From Acetivibrio saccincola (GTDB lineage Bacteria; Bacillota; Clostridia; Acetivibrionales; Acetivibrionaceae), in assembly GCF_002844395.1 (NCBI RefSeq), contig NZ_CP025197.1, positions 2,418,001 through 2,482,000 of the forward strand: DNA of 64,000 bases, in the 5' to 3' direction. The notes beneath the pieces are model-generated. The model was not told the origin of the DNA. It saw nothing but the letters and a program-made list of their open reading frames with translations, and searched no databases. Position numbers and translations under genes: made by a program. Shown in pieces: positions 57,916-64,000 of the stretch (positions within the stretch are counted from its first letter, which is position 1; every line of letters begins with the position of its first letter).

Positions 57916-59727
57916 TTAAGTATCCAGTTTGAGAACACTCATAAATGCCTCCTGGGGCACTTCCACGCTTCCTACCTGACGCATTCTCTTTTTACCTTCT
58001 TTTTGCTTTTCTAAAAGTTTCTTTTTACGGGTAATGTCCCCGCCGTAACATTTAGCCAAAACATCTTTCCTGTATGCTTTTACAGTTTCCCTTGCAATTA
58101 TCTTACCACCTATACATGCCTGTATAGGTATTTCAAACTGCTGCCTTGGAATTGTTTCTTTTAATTTTTCTGCAATTCTCCTTCCCCTTGAATATGCCTT
58201 GTCTTTGTGAACTATAAAGGAAAGGGCGTCTACAATTTCACCGTTTAACATAATGTCAAGTTTTACAAGGTCTGACTTTTTATATCCTATTAAATCATAA
58301 TCCAATGAAGCATAGCCCCTTGTCCTTGATTTTAGTGCATCAAAGAAATCATATATTATTTCATTTAAAGGTATCTCATATGTGAGCATCACTCTATTGT
58401 CGTCTATATAAGACATATCTTTATAAATTCCTCTTCTCTCCTGGGAAAGTTCCATAATATTTCCCACAAATTCTGAAGGTGACATGATGGAAGCCTTGAC
58501 AATTGGCTCTTCCATATAGTCAATTTCCGTCAAAGGAGGCATGTTTGTTGGATTATCAATATCAAGTACTTCACCGTTTTTCTTCTTTACCTTGTAGACA
58601 ACGCTAGGAGCTGTGGTAACTAAGTCAAAATCAAATTCACGCTCTAATCTCTCCTGGATAATCTCCATATGTAAAAGTCCTAAAAAACCACATCTGAATC
58701 CAAAACCTAATGCAACCGATGTTTCAGGTTCAAATATAAGAGATGCATCATTTAATTGAAGTTTTTCTAACGCCTCTCTTAAATCCCCGTATTCTGAGCC
58801 GTCAGCAGGGTAGATACCGCAAAACACCATAGGGTTGACTTTCTTATAACCCGGTAAAGGATTGGTTGCAGGATTGTCCAATAATGTAATGGTATCCCCC
58901 ACCCTTGTATCTTTTACATTTTTAATATTTGCCACAACATAGCCTACTTCACCGGCTATTAAAGAATCACATGGTGCCATACCCCCAGGCTTTAAATAGC
59001 CTAATTCAGTCACAATAAAATCTTTACCGGTATTCATCATTTTTATTTTATCGCCTACTTTAATAGTTCCTTCTTTTAGCCTGATATACACAATTACACC
59101 TTTGTAGCTGTCATAAAAAGAATCAAAAATCAATGCCCTTAAAGGCTTATCCGGACTTTCAGCAGGAGAAGGCACTTTTTTAACAACCTGCTCTAATACA
59201 TCTTCTATATTTATTCCATTCTTTGCAGATATTAAAGGAATATCAGAAGTATCAAGTCCTATTACCTCTTCTATTTCCTTTTTCACAAAATCAGGTCTTG
59301 CACTCGGTAAATCAATTTTATTTATTACAGGAATTATTTCTAAATCATGTTCTAATGCAAGATAAACATTTGCTAATGTTTGCGCCTCTATCCCCTGGGC
59401 AGCGTCAACTACAAGAATTGCACCTTCACATGCTGCAAGGCTTCTTGATACTTCATAATTAAAATCCACATGCCCTGGCGTATCAATAAGGTTTAATATA
59501 TATTCCTCCCCGTCTTTTGCCTTGTATAACATTCTTACCGCCTGGGCTTTTATTGTAATACCTCTTTCCTTTTCTATATCCATATTATCTAATATTTGGT
59601 CTTCCATCTCCCTTTGACTTAAAACGCCTGTAATCTCTAACATTCTGTCTGCAAGTGTGGATTTACCATGATCAATATGTGCAATTATGCAAAAATTTCT
59701 AATTTTATCTTGTCTTACATTTGACAT
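57916..59727 (-). CDS. lepA: Elongation factor 4 (LepA)
   Basis: A 603-aa translational GTPase that back-translocates or helps initiate stalled ribosomes. G1 is [14 protein letters not shown]3 DTPGHVDF, G4 NKIDLPSA. The LepA-specific C-terminal domain is recognisable by [25 protein letters not shown]. It is 34 bp downstream of a small membrane-protein gene. Confidence 0.98.
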   Translation of the reverse strand: MSNVRQDKIRNFCIIAHIDHGKSTLADRMLEITGVLSQREMEDQILDNMDIEKERGITIKAQAVRMLYKAKDGEEYILNLIDTPGHVDFNYEVSRSLAACEGAILVVDAAQGIEAQTLANVYLALEHDLEIIPVINKIDLPSARPDFVKKEIEEVIGLDTSDIPLISAKNGINIEDVLEQVVKKVPSPAESPDKPLRALIFDSFYDSYKGVIVYIRLKEGTIKVGDKIKMMNTGKDFIVTELGYLKPGGMAPCDSLIAGEVGYVVANIKNVKDTRVGDTITLLDNPATNPLPGYKKVNPMVFCGIYPADGSEYGDLREALEKLQLNDASLIFEPETSVALGFGFRCGFLGLLHMEIIQERLEREFDFDLVTTAPSVVYKVKKKNGEVLDIDNPTNMPPLTEIDYMEEPIVKASIMSPSEFVGNIMELSQERRGIYKDMSYIDDNRVMLTYEIPLNEIIYDFFDALKSRTRGYASLDYDLIGYKKSDLVKLDIMLNGEIVDALSFIVHKDKAYSRGRRIAEKLKETIPRQQFEIPIQACIGGKIIARETVKAYRKDVLAKCYGGDITRKKKLLEKQKEGKKRMRQVGSVEVPQEAFMSVLKLDT

Positions 59728-59761
59728 TTATTCATCCTCCTGATGTTTTAGGAAGTATAAA

Positions 59762-60097
59762 TTAAAATTTTAAATACCGACATACTATTATAGCATAACA
59801 AATAACAAGTGAACAGGAAATATTTAGCCATTCTAAAAGTTTGTTAAAATCTTCTTTTATATAATTAATGTTAAGATACAGGTCTTTATTAAAAATTTTA
59901 ATAAGATAGCATCCGTCTCCTGTTTTTTTAACGGCAAAAAGTTTAATCCCGTTTTCACCATTCATCAACGCATTTATAGAATAGTCCACTGTAAGAATAC
60001 CTGTAATAATTATAATAAAACATAATAAAGATATGAATATGCATTTTTTCCGTGCAATTCTCAGAGCCCTGTACTTTTCTAACCTTTTCATCCTCAC
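59762..60097 (-). CDS. Small membrane protein of unknown function between spoIIP and lepA
   Basis: A 111-aa protein with a basic N-terminus (MRMKRLEKYRALRIARKK), a strong membrane helix (CIFISLLCFIIIITGILTV), a ~50-residue loop and a weaker C-terminal hydrophobic stretch (LNISCSLVICYAIIVCRYL). In several clostridia a small membrane gene occurs at this place, but I cannot name a family. It may be part of the sporulation-linked operon. Confidence 0.6.
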   Translation of the reverse strand: MRMKRLEKYRALRIARKKCIFISLLCFIIIITGILTVDYSINALMNGENGIKLFAVKKTGDGCYLIKIFNKDLYLNINYIKEDFNKLLEWLNISCSLVICYAIIVCRYLKF

Positions 60098-60190
60098 ACC
60101 GGCTTTTCTTATGTATTTTTAAGTATTATTCTGAAGTTACAGTAATTCTGTAATAACAGTATATTATAATAGTATTATCACCAAATAGAA

Positions 60191-61435
60191 TTAGTTTAAA
60201 ACTTCATTAATTACTTCAGCAAGGTATTTTGTACTCTCTAAGCACTCACTTATTAAATTGCCATCCCCTCCTATTTCAACTATTAAGGCACCTTTGGATA
60301 AATGCTGGTTGTATCTGTTCTTACTTATATAAATAGGTCTTGTAAGCCCCGGGTATCTTTCATCTAGCATACTTTGAAGGGTTATAGCCAGCTTTAAATT
60401 TTCCCTCCATTCAGGATGTTCTAAGCCTGTAGCATTAGTTCCCACCACAAACATTATTTTGGCAGCTTTTTTCCCGTCTATTTCAGTTACCGTACGCAGT
60501 TTTTTCCCGTCCATCCCGTCCCTGTGAATATCTATAACAATTTGTATAGAAGGATAGCTGGTTAAAATATTTGAGGCTGTATTTAAAGATCTTCCATATG
60601 CACCTGTATCACTTGGATAGTTATGTACCGTAGAATTATGTATAACTTCAATATTATATTTTTTCCTTAAAATCTGTGCCAGTTCTTCCCCCACTCTGAC
60701 AACATTATTTGTAGCATCTGTAGTCCTGTTTGGAATACCGCTTTGTTCTAATTGTTCTAATTCTGTTATGAAGCTTTCTGTTGTGTGGGTATGATAAATC
60801 AATACTTTCGGTCCTTTTTTATGAGAATTCAGTTTTAAAGGTGTTTCCATTATCTTTTCAACATCTATATGAAAATCCGTTTCATAATTATTAATTGCTA
60901 TATCTCCTATAGTTACTGCATTTTTTTCAGAGTCACCCTTGTTGTCATTTTCATCTTCCTCTGAATTATAAGTTATGCTGCTTTCTATATTGGGAAAATC
61001 ATTTTCCCTTTCATTCTCATCTATGTCTAAATCAGCAATGTACACATACGGTTCATAGGTTTCACCTTGGTTTAAATAAGCATTATACCCGTTTATGTAA
61101 AAGCTGTGAAAATACGGGGACTGGGCATTTAGCACAGTTATAGGGTATCCTAAATCAAAATGAAATATAGTTTTTATAATGCTTCTCAATTGCCCGGAAA
61201 ATGAAAGACTAATACTTCCGCTATTGTATATGGTTTCAATGACAGGTAAGGTAATGTTTAATGTACTTCTGAATGTTTCAACATCCACCCTTTCAATATT
61301 TTCATTTTCTGAATTATAAAAAAAATCCCCAAAAATTATACCTGTTTTAATTGCTAATAAAAATGCAATAAATAAAAGGATGGATTTTTTTACAACAGAA
61401 AGCGTTCCCAACCGTATCTTTGCTTTTTCTGCCAT
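60191..61435 (-). CDS. spoIIP: Stage II sporulation protein P
   Basis: A 414-aa peptidoglycan amidase/endopeptidase that, with SpoIID and SpoIIM, drives engulfment of the forespore. It has a basic N-terminus, one membrane helix (SILLFIAFLLAIKTGIIFG), an acidic linker, then the amidase domain with the zinc motif HTHTTESF and IQIVIDIHRDGMDG. ATG at 61435 has ACGGAGGAG upstream. A gene order of spoIIP-lepA-hemW-hrcA is typical; the usual gpr protease gene is not found directly upstream. Confidence 0.94.
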   Translation of the reverse strand: MAEKAKIRLGTLSVVKKSILLFIAFLLAIKTGIIFGDFFYNSENENIERVDVETFRSTLNITLPVIETIYNSGSISLSFSGQLRSIIKTIFHFDLGYPITVLNAQSPYFHSFYINGYNAYLNQGETYEPYVYIADLDIDENERENDFPNIESSITYNSEEDENDNKGDSEKNAVTIGDIAINNYETDFHIDVEKIMETPLKLNSHKKGPKVLIYHTHTTESFITELEQLEQSGIPNRTTDATNNVVRVGEELAQILRKKYNIEVIHNSTVHNYPSDTGAYGRSLNTASNILTSYPSIQIVIDIHRDGMDGKKLRTVTEIDGKKAAKIMFVVGTNATGLEHPEWRENLKLAITLQSMLDERYPGLTRPIYISKNRYNQHLSKGALIVEIGGDGNLISECLESTKYLAEVINEVLN

Positions 61436-61854
61436 TTTTTCTCCTCCGTTACTCATAAAATATTTTCTTTAGGCTTTTGGTTAAATTAATTTTTATTAAA
61501 TTAATTTTTATCAGTAAAATATATTCTTTTTAAAAATAAATTATTCTAGGACTAAAATAGGACCAAAATTTTAGAATTCTAGGACTTGATTTGTAAAAAG
61601 AAAAGTTATATAATGATAATACGCCTTTGAGGAATATGTCAACACAGTGTTTCAAGTCTTGACTTTCTTAATTTTTAATTGCAACAAACTGTTTATATCC
61701 TTTTAATTTTATGTCGGTTAGTAACTATTATAGTCGTTTGCTTTAACTGTGTGTCAATCTGTAATACAATAGTTTTATCTCGGTTTAAACTCTGTAGTAA
61801 TTCCATTATTAAATTCCATAAATCTATAACATATCATTTAAAGGAGGAACTTTC
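61436..61854. other. Divergent intergenic region of spoIIP and a zinc-ribbon gene
   Basis: 419 bp, AT-rich. It contains a direct repeat of TTAAATTAATTTTTA near 61481-61511, two copies of ATTCTAGGACT (61543-61553, 61576-61586), a good promoter (61586-61614) and a ~235-nt transcribed leader with no clear structure. A forward TTG-start reading from 61679 overlaps the next gene and is not credible. Confidence 0.6.
61586..61614 (+). promoter_or_regulatory. Promoter of the zinc-ribbon gene
   Basis: TTGATT (61586-61591), a 17-nt spacer, then a perfect TATAAT (61609-61614). The start codon is 240 bp downstream, giving an unusually long leader. Confidence 0.7.
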
Positions 61855-62067
61855 ATGTTTGATTTCAAATCTTTAATGTGCTACAATTGTAAATCTGTTA
61901 TTTTAAACCTGCCTAAATCTGAAGTTTCCAAACTAAACGGTCTGAATTTTCAATGTGAGTGCTGCGGGCACAAAAATCTTCTCAATGAATTTACATTTTG
62001 TAAAAGCAACGATGTAAATGATCCATATATTAATATCCAAAGTATAGATAGCCTGTTAACTTTATAA
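61855..62067 (+). CDS. Small zinc-ribbon protein of unknown function
   Basis: 70 aa. Two cysteine pairs, CYNC (9-12) and CECC (~34-37, followed by GHKN), form a typical rubredoxin-like zinc ribbon. The tail is acidic/polar with no recognisable motif. AAAGGAGGAAC precedes the ATG. It is a single gene followed by a long-range hairpin terminator. Small ribbons of this kind often bind nucleic acid or protein; the role is unknown. Confidence 0.75.
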   Translation: MFDFKSLMCYNCKSVILNLPKSEVSKLNGLNFQCECCGHKNLLNEFTFCKSNDVNDPYINIQSIDSLLTL

Positions 62068-62094
62068 AAATCCATACATAAAAAATTGAATAAC

Positions 62095-62190
62095 AAAAGG
62101 ATTGCCTGCACAAAGCTCCATACCTGGCATTACAATGTAGTTTATCCATCCCCTTTGTTTTTAAAATAAACTAACAGGCAATCCTTTTTT
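62095..62190. terminator. Long-range nested hairpin, probable bidirectional terminator
   Basis: AAAAGGATTGCCTG (62095-62108) pairs exactly with CAGGCAATCCTTTT (62175-62188), enclosing 66 nt that contain a second stem AGTTTAT/ATAAACT. T-runs follow in both directions. It separates two converging genes. The loop is much larger than in ordinary terminators. Confidence 0.75.
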
Positions 62191-62200
62191 ATGTTTGGTT

Positions 62201-64000
62201 TTATATGCTTTTTAACTTGACATCATCATGCACCTGAGTTTTCTTGAATTCATCAAATGCAGTAGAAAGCATCAGCTTTATTCTGTTTATTTGATTTACC
62301 TCGCTAGCACCCGGGTCATAATCCACCGCTGTAATGTTTGCCTTTGGATACCGTCTTTTCAGCTCTTTAATCATTCCCTTTCCGGTAACATGGTTGGGTA
62401 AACATGCAAAAGGCTGCATACAAACTATATTTTGTGCACCGGATAAAATAAGCTCAATCATCTCAGCTGTCAAATACCATCCTTCTCCCGTCTGATTTCC
62501 TATTGACAATACACCGGATGCAAGTTCTGCTAATTCTTCTATTGAAACCGGGGGATGAAAGCGCTTACTTTCTGAGAGAGCCTTTTTCATATGCCTTCTG
62601 TAGAATTCAATTAATTTTATCGCCCCGTTATTTAGCACTGCATCAATCTTTTTACCTGAAAGATGGGAATATCTAAAAGAAGCACCATAGGCTGCATACA
62701 GTAAAAAGCCTATTAAATCGGGAACAACAGCCTCTGCCCCTTCCCTTTCAACAATATCAACTATATCATTATTGGCTGTAGGATGATATTTAACAAGTAT
62801 CTCCCCAACCAAACCAACCTTTGGCTTCTTTTCATCAGTTATTTTAAGATTATCAAAATCCCTTACAATGTTGTAAATGTTTTCTTTAAATTCCTTATGT
62901 CTACCATTCCTCACAGATTCCTTGCATTTTTCAACCCATGTATTATATAAAAGGTTGGCAGAACCTTTTATTTTTTCATAAGGCCTGACCCTGTATAAAA
63001 CTTTCATAAGAAGATCCCCGTAAACAAGAGCTATTAACAGCTTGTTTATAAGCCCCGGTGTAAATTTAAATCCAGGGTTTTTCTCAAGACCTGCAAAATT
63101 CAAAGAAATTACAGGTATATTGGAAAGACCCGCATCCTTTAAAGCCTTTCTTATAAATGCTATATAATTGGTAGCCCGGCAGCCGCCGGCAGTCTGGGTT
63201 ATAATAAGGGAGGTGTTGTTAACATCATATTTCCCGGATTTTATAGCCTTCATCAATTGACCCACAACAATTATTGAAGGATAGCATGCATCATTATTTA
63301 CATATTTAAGTCCTTCATCAATGGCTTCTTTATCAACAGAAGGCAAAACCTCCACATTATACCCGGATGCTTTAAAAGCTTCTTCTAAAAATTGAAAGTG
63401 TATAGGCGACATTTGTGGTGCTAAAATGGTATGTGTCTTTTTCATCTCTTTTGTAAATAAAACCTTCTTACAGCTATACTCCCTTTTAACCGGGGTAAAA
63501 TTGTTTTTATCCCTTTCATCAACAGCTGCCTTCAGGGATCTTATTCTTATCCTGGCTGCCCCCAAATTGTCTATTTCGTCTATTTTTAAAACGGTGTATA
63601 TTTTATCACTGCTATTTAAAATTTCTTCCACCTGGTCAGTTGTCACTGCATCAAGACCGCAGCCAAAGGAATTAAGCTGTATAATTTCAAGAAAGTCTCT
63701 GTCTTTAACAAAATTAGCTGCCCTGTATAATCTTGAATGGTAAGTCCACTGGTCTACAACCCTTAATTGGATTTTTTCTTCTCCTAAATGTGCTATGGAA
63801 TCCTCCGTTAAAACAGCCATTTCGTACTCTGTTATTATATTTGGGATTCCATGGTTAATTTCAGGGTCTATGTGATATGGGCGCCCTGCCAGAACCACAC
63901 CTTTCTTACCTGTATTTTTAAGGTATTCTAAAACTTCCTCACCTTTTTTTCTTATATCCTCTTTAACTTTCTCATCTTCTTTTCTTGCTAAAATAACAGC
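62201..64000 (-). CDS. 2-hydroxyacyl-CoA dehydratase activase-like protein, C-terminal part
   Basis: About 600 codons, open through the right edge, so the N-terminus is missing. Segments [66 protein letters not shown] and [16 protein letters not shown] fit the C-terminal half of the large (~1400-aa) BadF/BcrA-type activase plus DUF2229 fusions. They carry cysteines for a 4Fe-4S cluster, and some act on CoA-ester dehydratases. The apparent GTG start at 63898 is internal. Specific substrate unknown. Confidence 0.85.
   Translation of the reverse strand, partial: AVILARKEDEKVKEDIRKKGEEVLEYLKNTGKKGVVLAGRPYHIDPEINHGIPNIITEYEMAVLTEDSIAHLGEEKIQLRVVDQWTYHSRLYRAANFVKDRDFLEIIQLNSFGCGLDAVTTDQVEEILNSSDKIYTVLKIDEIDNLGAARIRIRSLKAAVDERDKNNFTPVKREYSCKKVLFTKEMKKTHTILAPQMSPIHFQFLEEAFKASGYNVEVLPSVDKEAIDEGLKYVNNDACYPSIIVVGQLMKAIKSGKYDVNNTSLIITQTAGGCRATNYIAFIRKALKDAGLSNIPVISLNFAGLEKNPGFKFTPGLINKLLIALVYGDLLMKVLYRVRPYEKIKGSANLLYNTWVEKCKESVRNGRHKEFKENIYNIVRDFDNLKITDEKKPKVGLVGEILVKYHPTANNDIVDIVEREGAEAVVPDLIGFLLYAAYGASFRYSHLSGKKIDAVLNNGAIKLIEFYRRHMKKALSESKRFHPPVSIEELAELASGVLSIGNQTGEGWYLTAEMIELILSGAQNIVCMQPFACLPNHVTGKGMIKELKRRYPKANITAVDYDPGASEVNQINRIKLMLSTAFDEFKKTQVHDDVKLKSI

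Noticed and set aside
61679-61876. Possible 65-aa hydrophobic ORF on the plus strand
   Set aside because: TTG start without a ribosome binding site, and it overlaps the well-supported zinc-ribbon gene in another frame.

Overview
The window reads as chromosome of an AT-rich, anaerobic, spore-forming, cellulosome-producing clostridium close to the Acetivibrio/Clostridium thermocellum group. The evidence is clostridial gene order (recG-rsmD against rpmB/spoVM; spoIIP-lepA-hemW-hrcA-grpE-dnaK-dnaJ-prmA-rsmE; yicC-remA-rpoZ-coaBC), sporulation genes (spoVM, spoIIP), a GH9 cellulase ending in a dockerin, and a surface protein joining a cohesin to SLH repeats. Most genes lie on the minus strand. The species assignment is an inference.

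Layout. 1-2.9 kb: rsmD (cut by the edge), recG, rpmB and a 23-codon spoVM. 3-8 kb: a membrane GGDEF protein, nth, glgA and a membrane HD-GYP protein, so two opposing cyclic-di-GMP enzymes lie close together. 8.2-12.4 kb: an operon of a small coiled-coil protein, an OmpR-type regulator, a histidine kinase and an HtrA protease. 12.7-17.1 kb: oadG-oadB, an Eda-like aldolase lacking its Schiff-base lysine, a Fur-family regulator and an archaeal-type phosphoglycerate mutase.

17.1-20.3 kb is an accessory island. It holds a decayed IS256-type transposase, a small unknown gene behind a GC-rich foldable leader, a 15-bp perfect inverted repeat, and a large serine recombinase whose reading frame is complete but whose expected ATG is ATA. 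20.3-24.9 kb: fthC, cobT, a small unknown, a charged lipoprotein and tmcAL. At 24.9-29.0 kb a chemotaxis receptor is split by a full-length ISLre2-type insertion sequence. A 9-bp target duplication and terminal inverted repeats define its ends exactly, and removing it restores one 671-codon frame.

29.3-44.9 kb: RNase J, a CelK-like cellulase (CBM4-Ig-GH9-dockerin), a GT4 glycosyltransferase, a PIN-PhoH ATPase, tRNA-Gln(CUG), the cohesin-SLH anchor with an upstream partner made of seven Asp-box repeats, a DUF2935-like protein and pyruvate phosphate dikinase. 45-64 kb is mostly housekeeping: glyS, coaBC, rpoZ, remA, yicC, a CheY-like regulator, rsmE, prmA, the hrcA-grpE-dnaK-dnaJ heat-shock operon behind a perfect CIRCE operator, hemW, lepA, spoIIP, a small zinc-ribbon protein, and the C-terminal part of a 2-hydroxyacyl-CoA dehydratase activase-like protein cut by the right edge.

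How the genes fit together. The dockerin enzyme and the cohesin-SLH protein are two complementary halves of cellulosome assembly: catalysis and surface attachment. PPDK, the cofactor-independent mutase and a sodium-pumping decarboxylase subunit pair fit the pyrophosphate/PPDK and malate-shunt style of lower glycolysis known in C. thermocellum. The most unusual items are the Asp-box propeller/cohesin-SLH pair, the start-less recombinase, the structured leader beside it, the aldolase without its lysine, and the insertion-split receptor.
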